Shown one piece after another: positions 1 to 5,799 of a stretch of 13,009 bases of DNA. The translations under genes and the position numbers were made by a program. This stretch comes from an uncultured Collinsella sp. (GTDB lineage: Bacteria; Actinomycetota; Coriobacteriia; Coriobacteriales; Coriobacteriaceae). Positions within the stretch are counted from its first letter, which is position 1. Every line of letters begins with the position of its first letter. The stretch is taken from positions 1 through 13,009 of the forward strand of contig CABQHT010000055.1 in NCBI GenBank assembly GCA_902464035.1. Direction: 5' to 3'. The notes beneath the pieces are model-generated. The model made no database searches, had not been told where the DNA came from, and saw only the letters and a program-made list of their open reading frames with translations.

Positions 1-68
1 CGTGATTCGGCACTGGAACGGCGGCCTTTAGGGGCGTCTGGCTTGTCTTCCGAGCCCTGCGGACACCT

Positions 69-133
69 AAACCGTCCCAACATTCGACGTTTTTTGCCAA
101 TTTCGGGAAAAGCGTCGAATGTTGGGACGGTTT
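69..133. repeat. 65-nt palindromic element, copy 1
   Basis: Two perfect 21-nt complementary arms (69-89 and 113-133) surround a 23-nt AT-rich centre. The arms start AAACCGTCCC and end GGGACGGTTT, and contain AACATTCGACG. A second copy with the same arm and loop lengths lies at 4243-4307. Only three T residues follow the right arm, so this is not a textbook intrinsic terminator, although it could end transcription or protect a 3' end. It sits between an unseen upstream gene and moaA. It fits a dispersed REP/MITE-like repeat. Confidence 0.8.
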
Positions 134-196
134 GAATGCTGAGGATGGGCTCGGGAAGCCCTTCTTACTCGAATGACATGCCCTGTCGTACGCGTG

Positions 197-227
197 TCGA
201 CCCGGTTCCCGTGTGCGGTACTATATT
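197..227 (+). promoter_or_regulatory. Candidate moaA promoter (weak)
   Basis: A TATATT -10-like hexamer lies at 222-227, about 38 nt before the moaA start. The best -35 match is TCGACC at 197-202, with a long 19-nt spacer. The -10 is reasonable and the -35 is poor, so this is only a suggestion. No operator or riboswitch was recognised between it and the gene. Confidence 0.3.
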
Positions 228-264
228 CCCTGAAGAATAATGGCCTGCGCGAGGGGAGGATTGC

Positions 265-1320
265 GTGGACGAGCGCACGCAACATGACGGTTTTGGCCGC
301 GATATCAACTACCTGCGCATTGCCGTGACTGACAAGTGCAATTTCCGCTGCATCTACTGTATGCCCGCCGACGGCGTGGCGCCGCGCGCACACGATGAGC
401 TGCTCAGCGCCGAGGAAATCGCCCGCTTTGTGCGCCTGGTAGCGGGGGAGGGCATTCGCCGCGTACGCCTGACGGGCGGCGAGCCGCTGGTCAGCCGCCG
501 TATCATCCCGCTCATTCGCGACATCCGCGCGATCCCGCAGATCGAGGACATCTCGCTCACCACCAACGGCGCGCTGCTGCCCAAGCTGGCGCCGCAGCTC
601 AAAGACGCCGGGCTCGACCGCGTCAACATTTCGCTCGACACGCTCGACCCCACGCTCTTTGGAAAGATCACGCGCCTTGGCCGGCTCGAGCAGACTATGG
701 CCGGCATCGATGCGGCGCTTGCTTGGGGATTCGAGCCGGTTAAGGTCAACTGCGTGGTGGTCCGCCGGCTCAACCAAGATGTGGTGGCCCTTGCGCGACT
801 CACGGTCGACCGCCCCATTCACCTGCGCTTTATCGAATACATGCCCATCGGCGACGAGCGCACGAGCTCGCATTGCGCTGTGGACCCGCATGCGCCCACG
901 CTCAATCCCGAGCTGTGGGACGCGAGCGACACCGTACCGAGCGACGAGCTGCGGGCACGCATCAATGTCGGCGCCGCTGCGGCTGGCTTGGGTGAGCTTG
1001 AACCGCTCGACATCAACGACGCTCCTGCCGGCGCGGGCCCTGCGCGCTATTGGCGCTTTCCGGGTGCGGCGGGCACGGTCGGCTTCATTAGCGCCATGTC
1101 CAACCATTTTTGCGCGAGCTGCAACCGTCTACGCCTGACGGCCGACGGCAGCGTACGCCCTTGCCTGTTCAGCGATGCCGAGTATTCGGTTCGCGAGGCG
1201 CTGCGCCGCGGTGATGATATGCAGGTACTTTCGATTTGGCGCGATGCCGTGGCCCACAAACCGCAGGAACACGCGATAATTGAGGGCACGCAACGATTTA
1301 TGTCCCAAATCGGAGGATGA
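265..1320 (+). CDS. moaA: GTP 3',8-cyclase MoaA (radical SAM, molybdenum cofactor)
   Basis: MoaA is a cytoplasmic radical SAM enzyme that converts GTP to (8S)-3',8-cyclo-7,8-dihydroguanosine 5'-triphosphate, the first step of molybdopterin synthesis; MoaC then makes cPMP. The 351-residue product shows the N-terminal radical SAM cluster motif CNFRCIYC (C25, C29, C32), the GGEP SAM-binding motif at 71-74, and the second [4Fe-4S] site as C283-x2-C286-x13-C300. It ends in MSQIGG, the C-terminal Gly-Gly typical of functional MoaA. Length is slightly above the usual ~330 residues, with extra sequence before the C-terminal cysteines (about 205-270). The start is GTG at 265, preceded by GGGAGGA at 254-260. 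moaC-mobB follows 4 nt after the stop, so the two are very likely cotranscribed. All catalytic cysteines are present. Confidence 0.96.
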   Translation: MDERTQHDGFGRDINYLRIAVTDKCNFRCIYCMPADGVAPRAHDELLSAEEIARFVRLVAGEGIRRVRLTGGEPLVSRRIIPLIRDIRAIPQIEDISLTTNGALLPKLAPQLKDAGLDRVNISLDTLDPTLFGKITRLGRLEQTMAGIDAALAWGFEPVKVNCVVVRRLNQDVVALARLTVDRPIHLRFIEYMPIGDERTSSHCAVDPHAPTLNPELWDASDTVPSDELRARINVGAAAAGLGELEPLDINDAPAGAGPARYWRFPGAAGTVGFISAMSNHFCASCNRLRLTADGSVRPCLFSDAEYSVREALRRGDDMQVLSIWRDAVAHKPQEHAIIEGTQRFMSQIGG

Positions 1321-1324
1321 TCAT

Positions 1325-2617
1325 ATGGCCAAGAGCAGGTACGCCGATGCCACCAAGGCCGCTCGCAGGGCCGCAATGTCTGCCCATAAAGCTGCGGTAG
1401 CCAGCAAAGACGCCGCGTCCGCGCAGCCGACTGCCAGCGCTGCCACCGAGCCCGCCCGCGACGCGCGCCGCGACGAGCTGACGCACGTGGACGCCAAGGG
1501 CGAGGTACGCATGGTCGACGTGTCCGACAAGGCCGAGACCCATCGCATTGCCATCGCCGAGGGCACCATCCTCATGCATCCCGAGACGCAGGCCATGGTG
1601 CTGCAGGACCGCGCCAAAAAGGGCGACGTGCTCGCTTGCGCGCGCGTGGCGGGCATCATGGCCATCAAACGCACGAGCGACATCATCCCCATGTGCCATC
1701 CGCTGCTCATCACCAAGAGCAAGTGCGATATCGAGCCCATCGCTCCGGCAGGAATGCCTGCCGAGGACGTGCCCGAGGGCTGGGCGCCGGCGCGCTCGGA
1801 CGGGCAGGTCGGCTTTCACGTGCTGGTCACGGCGGGCGTAACGGGCAAGACGGGTATTGAGATGGAGGCGCTGACCGGCGCGAGTGCCGCGTGTCTGACC
1901 ATCTATGACATGTGCAAGGCGGTCGATCGCGGCATGGAGATTGTCGACGTGCGCCTGCTGCACAAGGAGGGCGGCCGCTCGGGCGTGTGGGATCGCGCGG
2001 AGCGTCAAGCTGCTGCTGCAGAGGCAACCGCTGTCGATGGTGCCGCGCCTGCGAGCGCATCCGCCCCGGCCGCGCCCGCGGCCCCCACGCCCGCCGTCCC
2101 CGCCATCGCGTTTATCGGTTACCAGAACTCGGGCAAGACCACGCTTGTCGAGAAGGTCATCGCCGAGCTTACCCGCCGTGGCCTGCGCGTGGGTTCGCTC
2201 AAGCATCATGGACATCACGGCTTTGATATCGACGTGCCCGCCAAGGACACCTGGCGCCATCACCAGGCCGGATCCAAACACGTGGGCCTCATCTGCGCCA
2301 CGCGCTGGGCGGAGTACGCCGACACGCGCGAGGAGGACGAGATGCCCGCGCGCGAACTGCTGTCGCGCTACAACGACGTCGATGTGGTGATTATCGAGGG
2401 CTACAAGACCGAGGGCTTCGACAATATCGTGGTCGCGCGCTCCGGTGTCGACCGTTTGCGCGGCAAGAGCTCACTCGACCTGGTCGACGGTCGCACGCTG
2501 GCCCTTGCCTGCAACGAGGCCCTGGCACGCCAGGCCTTCGACGCCGGCTTTGCGACCCGAGCCATCAACATCAACGACGCCCGAGCCATCTGCGACCTTA
2601 TCCAAGACCACCTTTAA
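1325..2617 (+). CDS. MoaC-MobB fusion protein (cPMP synthase fused to Moco P-loop protein)
   Basis: This 430-residue protein has two parts. Residues ~52-225 are MoaC, which completes cPMP formation with MoaA: IPMCHPL (C124, H125), GKTGIEMEALTGAS, LTIYDMCKAV (D195, K198) and HKEGGRSG are clear family motifs. Residues ~259-430 are MobB, a GTP-binding protein linked to molybdopterin guanine dinucleotide formation: P-loop GYQNSGKTT (265-273), KHHGHHGFDID, and Walker B-like DVVIIEGYK (353-361). An Ala/Pro-rich linker (~226-258) joins them. The first ~50 residues are an Ala/Lys-rich extension not normal for MoaC, and residues ~139-162 look like an insertion. The ATG at 1325 is chosen because GGAGGA lies at 1312-1317. 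An in-frame ATG at 1280 inside moaA lacks a better site. The stop is TAA. The two halves act at the start and end of the same pathway. Confidence 0.93.
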   Translation: MAKSRYADATKAARRAAMSAHKAAVASKDAASAQPTASAATEPARDARRDELTHVDAKGEVRMVDVSDKAETHRIAIAEGTILMHPETQAMVLQDRAKKGDVLACARVAGIMAIKRTSDIIPMCHPLLITKSKCDIEPIAPAGMPAEDVPEGWAPARSDGQVGFHVLVTAGVTGKTGIEMEALTGASAACLTIYDMCKAVDRGMEIVDVRLLHKEGGRSGVWDRAERQAAAAEATAVDGAAPASASAPAAPAAPTPAVPAIAFIGYQNSGKTTLVEKVIAELTRRGLRVGSLKHHGHHGFDIDVPAKDTWRHHQAGSKHVGLICATRWAEYADTREEDEMPARELLSRYNDVDVVIIEGYKTEGFDNIVVARSGVDRLRGKSSLDLVDGRTLALACNEALARQAFDAGFATRAININDARAICDLIQDHL

Positions 2618-2636
2618 GGCTTGACGCTGCGCCGCC

Positions 2637-2722
2637 CCAAGCACCCCATCTCGCCCCTCAAGCCGTCGCTCGCGTACCAAAGTACGCGTCGCTCCTCTTT
2701 CGGGGCGACCTGGGGCACTTGG
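2637..2722. repeat. Long imperfect inverted repeat flanked by 12-bp direct repeats
   Basis: Left arm 2637-2677 and right arm 2682-2722 can pair around the four-base loop CAAA. The best-paired blocks are the outer CCAAG/CTTGG, then CCCCA/TGGGG, CGCCCC/GGGGCG, and the inner CGCGTAC/GTACGCG at the loop. Pairing between blocks is interrupted. The hairpin is flanked by direct repeats of CGCTGCGCCGCC at 2625-2636 and 2731-2742. It lies in the untranslated gap after moaC-mobB, upstream of the terminator. A palindromic or miniature mobile element is likely; no protein is encoded. Confidence 0.6.
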
Positions 2723-2753
2723 AACCGGCTCGCTGCGCCGCCATATCATTGGG

Positions 2754-2786
2754 CCACCACAGGCAGGTACCTTTGTGGTGGTTTTT
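2754..2786 (+). terminator. Intrinsic terminator after moaC-mobB
   Basis: CCACCACA (2754-2761) pairs with TGTGGTGG (2774-2781) and is followed directly by five T (2782-2786). Its right arm GGTACCTTTGTGGTGG is 15/16 identical to the right arm of the terminator at 4340-4376. It closes the moaA-moaC-mobB unit. Confidence 0.75.
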
Positions 2787-2789
2787 GCT

Positions 2790-2819
2790 TTGATAGATGG
2801 TTAGGACATACCTTACAAT
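2790..2819 (+). promoter_or_regulatory. Promoter for the MFS gene
   Basis: TTGATA (2790-2795) and TACAAT (2814-2819) each match five of six bases of the sigma-70-type consensus, with an 18-nt spacer. The predicted start is near 2826, giving a leader of about 130 nt before the transporter ATG. The -35 begins just after the upstream terminator, so the MFS gene is probably transcribed independently. Confidence 0.6.
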
Positions 2820-2833
2820 CTACCAAGGAGTTC

Positions 2834-2890
2834 ATGACGGGCGGAAAGACGGAAGGGGCTCGATGCGACCTTAGTCAGGCATACGGATAG
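2834..2890 (+). CDS. Possible 18-residue leader ORF (uncertain)
   Basis: ATG at 2834 is preceded by AAGGAG (2824-2829) and opens an ORF encoding MTGGKTEGARCDLSQAYG, ending at TAG 2888-2890. The stop codon lies at the end of the left arm of the hairpin upstream of the MFS start, so ribosomes finishing here would disturb that hairpin. The predicted transcription start (~2826) falls inside the ribosome binding site, which argues against efficient translation from this promoter. The peptide resembles no family I know. It may be chance. Confidence 0.25.
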   Translation: MTGGKTEGARCDLSQAYG

Positions 2891-2940
2891 ATTGAGTCAA
2901 TGGACGGCGCGGCGAATGACCGCTGTCCATATTCGTATGC
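2879..2940 (+). promoter_or_regulatory. Structured 5' leader hairpin before the MFS start
   Basis: Two stacked stems share a continuous right side. The outer stem pairs GCATACGGAT (2879-2888) with ATTCGTATGC (2931-2940), and the inner stem pairs ATGGACGGCG (2900-2909) with CGCTGTCCAT (2921-2930). Each has 10 pairs with one G-U. An 11-nt bulge (2889-2899) lies on the left side. The structure ends 3 nt before AAGGAG (2944-2949), the MFS ribosome binding site, so it could tune translation or transcript stability. It has no terminator-like U run and matches no riboswitch class I recognise. Confidence 0.5.
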
Positions 2941-2954
2941 AATAAGGAGTTCCC

Positions 2955-4241
2955 ATGCCCACATCTGTATTCCCAAAAGTCCGCTCGTCGCTGTCCGCGC
3001 AGGCTAAACGCCTGGTGGCCATGCGCTTTCTCATTTACACCGGGTTTCAGACCAGTTATTTTATCGGCGTCATCGGAACGCTCACTTATGCAGATGACGC
3101 CTCGGTCGTCGCGACATCGCTGGCCGTCCTATTCATGAACGTTTTTGTGATCTTGGGATCCTTTGCGGGCGGCGCAGCGCTCGACGCCTGGGGTCCGCGC
3201 CGCCATTTCTTGCTGAGCATCGTCGGCGCGCTGGCAACGGGTGCTGCAATCATCGCCTTTGGTGGCGCGACCGGAACAGTCCTTGCCGGCGCGGTGCTCT
3301 TGGGCTTTGTAATGGGGTTCGCCCAGCCCGTCGCCACGTCCTATCCGGCCTACCTCACCGACGACCCTGTCGAGCTCAAAGACATCAACTCTGCCATCAC
3401 CATGTTCTCTAACGTGAGCATCATCGTCGGCCCCACGCTGGGCGGCTTTGTTGCTGCGGCAGCATCGTCACGCGCGGTGTTCGTGCTCATGATGCTGTTC
3501 ACCCTCTTGGCACTCATTGCCGGTTGGGGGTTTAAGCCGCAGGAAGTTCGCGTTGCCGGACGGGAGAATGCCGATTCGGCGGAGGAAGGGGAGCACACAA
3601 GCCAAGCCAACCGCCCCAACCCCAACACGTCCGCCCGCACCACCTTCGCGGCCAGCATCAAAACGGTCTTCACCAACAGCGTCCTCGCGCTACTTTTCTG
3701 CATCATTTTCCTTTCGAACTTTGGCTATGGAGCCTTTGACCCGCTGGAGTCGTTTTTCTATCGCGATGTCCTACACGTCGGCGTTGAGTGGATGGGCTGG
3801 CTCTCGTCGGCCTGCGGTGTCGGCGCGGTGCTGGGTGCCGTGCTCGCGCTCCGCTTGCCGCCGCACCTGGTCAACCTTAAAACGCTGCTCGTGGCGCTCA
3901 TGTCCGTGGGCCTAGGAAGTCTGCTCTATGTGGGGACGCCGTACGTGGGCGTGGCCCTCATCGGCCAGATCGCCCTGGGCATAGCTTGGGGTGTCGTCAA
4001 CCCGCTCCACAACACCATCGTGCAAACGACGGCGCCGCTCGAGCAACTCGGCCGTGTGAACTCGGTCATGGGCTTTGGCAATATGTTCGCCGGCGTGGCG
4101 CCGCTGGCGGTTGCACCGTGGCTGGCGGCAACATTTGGCGTACAACGGACACTCGTGGGGGCGGGCATGGTCGTGGCGGCGGTCCCTGCGGCGTTGCTGC
4201 TGTTTGGACACAATCACTTGGATCGTGCCGTAAAGCGGTAA
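2955..4241 (+). CDS. Major facilitator superfamily (MFS) transporter
   Basis: This 428-residue integral membrane protein shows about twelve hydrophobic segments in two halves. A charged hydrophilic loop at ~194-236 (KPQEVRVAGREN onward) separates them, as in MFS permeases. The loop after the second helix carries the family motif A as GGAALDAWGPRR (72-83), and its Asp and Gly-Pro-Arg-Arg core is intact. The protein probably moves a small molecule out of or into the cell using a proton gradient. It resembles drug-efflux-type members, but the substrate cannot be read from sequence. The start is ATG at 2955, with AAGGAG at 2944-2949. The gene has its own promoter and structured leader and is followed by two hairpins, so it appears monocistronic. 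Neighbours give no clue to substrate. Confidence 0.88.
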   Translation: MPTSVFPKVRSSLSAQAKRLVAMRFLIYTGFQTSYFIGVIGTLTYADDASVVATSLAVLFMNVFVILGSFAGGAALDAWGPRRHFLLSIVGALATGAAIIAFGGATGTVLAGAVLLGFVMGFAQPVATSYPAYLTDDPVELKDINSAITMFSNVSIIVGPTLGGFVAAAASSRAVFVLMMLFTLLALIAGWGFKPQEVRVAGRENADSAEEGEHTSQANRPNPNTSARTTFAASIKTVFTNSVLALLFCIIFLSNFGYGAFDPLESFFYRDVLHVGVEWMGWLSSACGVGAVLGAVLALRLPPHLVNLKTLLVALMSVGLGSLLYVGTPYVGVALIGQIALGIAWGVVNPLHNTIVQTTAPLEQLGRVNSVMGFGNMFAGVAPLAVAPWLAATFGVQRTLVGAGMVVAAVPAALLLFGHNHLDRAVKR

Positions 4242-4242
4242 G

Positions 4243-4307
4243 AAACCATCGCAACATTCGATGAAAATCGCGATTTTGCCGAAAAACGTCGAATGTTGTG
4301 ATGGTTT
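4243..4307. repeat. 65-nt palindromic element, copy 2
   Basis: Arms 4243-4263 and 4287-4307 surround a 23-nt centre, the same dimensions as copy 1 at 69-133. All 21 positions pair as RNA, two of them as G-U. The outer part of the arms differs from copy 1 (CATCGC against CGTCCC), but the partner strand changed to match, which preserves pairing. The centre contains the palindrome AAAATCGCGATTTT (4264-4277) and resembles the reverse complement of the copy 1 centre. The element starts 2 nt after the MFS stop codon. Confidence 0.8.
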
Positions 4308-4339
4308 GCGCTCCGGGCCAGGCCATCCTGCGAGTCCGG

Positions 4340-4376
4340 CCACCACAAAGGTGCCGGCACCTTTGTGGTGGTTTTG
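4340..4376 (+). terminator. Perfect palindromic terminator after the MFS gene
   Basis: CCACCACAAAGGTGCC (4340-4355) is followed at once by its exact reverse complement (4356-4371) and then TTTTG. The 32-nt palindrome plus T run fits an intrinsic terminator, possibly bidirectional. It is closely related to the hairpin at 2754-2786. Confidence 0.8.
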
Positions 4377-4378
4377 CC

Positions 4379-4409
4379 TTGACGGGCCGCGCCTGCGCCT
4401 TGGTATACC
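4379..4409 (+). promoter_or_regulatory. Candidate promoter of the HAD phosphatase gene
   Basis: TTGACG (4379-4384) and TATACC (4404-4409) are separated by 19 nt, about 55 nt before the HAD start. The -35 begins within the tail of the upstream terminator. The spacer is long and the -10 matches only four of six bases. Confidence 0.42.
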
Positions 4410-4464
4410 ATGTACGCCGTTCACGAATACACCCCACACCGCCACACTACCCAGAAAGGCCACC

Positions 4465-5286
4465 ATGGACGCCACATTCAGCCACATCAAAGCCGTGTTC
4501 TGCGATATCGACGGCACGCTGCTCACGAGCCGGCACACGGTGTCCCCGCGTACCGTGGCGGCGATCCGCGCCCTGCGCGAGCGTGGCGTGCTCTTTGGCC
4601 TGTGCACCGGGCGCGACGCCCACGCGACCGAGGCCATGTACGAGCTCTGGGGCATCGAAGGCCTGGTGGACGTGCTGGTGGGCTGCGGTGGCGCCGAGGT
4701 CATCGACCGGGCGCACGACATCAACGAGCTGAGCTATCCGCTGCCGGGCGAGACCATCGCGCGCATTTGCAGGCACATGGCGGACCTTCCGGCAACGCCC
4801 GTCTGCCCCCGAGACGGCGTGTTCTACGTGCCCGAGAGCAACGCGTGCGTCGAGCACCTGTCGCGCGTCGACGGCGTGCCCTACCAGGTGGTCGATTTTG
4901 CCGAGTTTTTGCGCGAGCCGCAGCCCAAGGTGATGTTTACCATGGCGCCCGAGGTAATGCCGCGGGTGATTGAGCGGGCGTCGACGTTTGCCGATAACAC
5001 TGTTAAGGCGGCGGCTCTGCAAACCACGCAGCGGCTCTACGAGTTCATGGACCCGCGCGTGTCCAAGACGCGCGGCCTTGTGCGCGTAGCGGAGCTCAAC
5101 GACATGGAGCTCCAGGACATCTGCGTGTTTGGCGATGCCGATAACGACACCTGCATGGTGGCCGACGCCGGCGTGGGCGTGGCCATGGCAAACGGTAGCG
5201 ACGCCACCCGCTCCGCCGCCGATTTTGTAACCGCCAGCAACGACGAAGACGGCATCGCGGCCTTTATTCAGGAGCATTTGCTGTAG
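4465..5286 (+). CDS. Cof-type HAD-IIB family phosphatase
   Basis: This 273-residue cytoplasmic enzyme has all four HAD motifs. Motif I is DIDGT (nucleophile D14, acid/base D16), motif II is the Thr in LCTGR (T48), motif III is the Lys in SKTRG (K201), and motif IV is GDADND (D224, D228). A type IIB cap lies between motifs II and III (~85-190). Cof/YidA-like members are Mg-dependent hydrolases of small phosphate esters such as sugar phosphates or phosphorylated cofactors; the substrate here is unknown. The start is ATG at 4465 with AGAAAGG upstream. The open frame extends back to an ATG at 4261, but that stretch runs through the palindromic element and terminator and is not credible coding. 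The gene is monocistronic, between terminators. Confidence 0.92.
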   Translation: MDATFSHIKAVFCDIDGTLLTSRHTVSPRTVAAIRALRERGVLFGLCTGRDAHATEAMYELWGIEGLVDVLVGCGGAEVIDRAHDINELSYPLPGETIARICRHMADLPATPVCPRDGVFYVPESNACVEHLSRVDGVPYQVVDFAEFLREPQPKVMFTMAPEVMPRVIERASTFADNTVKAAALQTTQRLYEFMDPRVSKTRGLVRVAELNDMELQDICVFGDADNDTCMVADAGVGVAMANGSDATRSAADFVTASNDEDGIAAFIQEHLL

Positions 5287-5297
5287 TGCCAGGCGAG

Positions 5298-5338
5298 AAC
5301 CGCCGCAAAGGGGACAGGCCCTTTGCGGCGGTTTGTTC
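5298..5338 (+). terminator. Intrinsic terminator after the HAD gene
   Basis: A perfect 15-bp stem pairs AACCGCCGCAAAGGG (5298-5312) with CCCTTTGCGGCGGTT (5319-5333) around the loop GACAGG, followed by TGTT. It starts 12 nt after the HAD stop. The AAAGG/CCTTT core echoes the other terminators in this window. Confidence 0.8.
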
Positions 5339-5799
5339 TAAGACTGGCAAGCGGGGCGCTATTTGTGCCGAGGCAGTTTCCCGCGAACTTAAATGATGAT
5401 GTATAAACATCATGATATATACCGGTCGCTACTAATAGGCCATCTAGCTGGCAGGTTGTCAGAGCAGGCAAACGCTCTACCGTTTACAGCTACAAATCGA
5501 CCGCTCGCAGAATATACTACTAAAAATAAAATGTTGTACAAATAACAACAAAGTATGAATTACCTAAAGTAGACAACAAATTTACCTGCGGTTTTTAAAT
5601 AATAGAATTCAATAAAACAATGCATACTTTGAGCAATTGTCAAGAATAAAGATTGTTCGACGCAAAATTGCAAGAAATTGACGCCCCACATGTTTAAACA
5701 ATGGCTAAACTTACCAATGTAAGGCACATATAAATATTGACTGCGTGCCGATTAGATAGCGAAAGAGCAGGATCGCGGTCTCTTGGGGAGGAGGCATCG
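5339..5799. other. AT-rich intergenic region upstream of the pilus genes
   Basis: About 460 nt without a convincing gene, much richer in A and T than the flanks, especially 5510-5740. Visible structures are a dyad ATGATGT-ATAA-ACATCAT (5396-5413) that could be an operator, a degenerate tRNA-like stretch on the minus strand (5424-5502), and several isolated promoter-like hexamers. The last 60 nt are probably the 5' leader of the first pilus gene. The composition suggests acquired DNA or a heavily regulated control region. Confidence 0.6.
5729..5734 (+). promoter_or_regulatory. Candidate -10 of the pilus operon
   Basis: TATAAA lies about 65 nt before the first pilus ATG. No good -35 sits at the right distance; the nearest is TAAACT at 5706-5711. 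A TTGACG at 5678-5683 is too far upstream. If this is the promoter it may need an activator. Confidence 0.25.

Larger units (their letters stand above)
1..264. other. Intergenic region upstream of moaA
   Basis: No complete gene is visible here. One forward frame runs from the window edge to a TAG at 29-31 and would end in VIRHWNGGL. It could be the tail of an upstream gene, but nine codons are too few to judge. The rest holds a 65-nt palindromic element (69-133), a weak promoter candidate and the moaA ribosome binding site. Confidence 0.5.

Noticed and set aside
67..1107. A minus-strand open frame of 346 codons opposite moaA
   Set aside because: The + strand encodes a complete MoaA with all cysteines; the antisense product is compositionally biased and starts in the repeat.
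4261..4464. Upstream extension of the HAD gene to the ATG at 4261
   Set aside because: This stretch runs through the palindromic element and a perfect terminator hairpin. The extra residues match no part of the HAD fold, and the ATG at 4465 has its own ribosome binding site.
5678..5683. TTGACG as the -35 of the pilus promoter
   Set aside because: No acceptable -10 lies 15-19 nt downstream; the nearest A/T hexamers are at 8 and 22 nt.
5737..5799. TTG start giving the adhesin 21 more residues
   Set aside because: It has no ribosome binding site. The ATG at 5800 has GGGGAGGAGG at proper spacing and gives a normal signal peptide.
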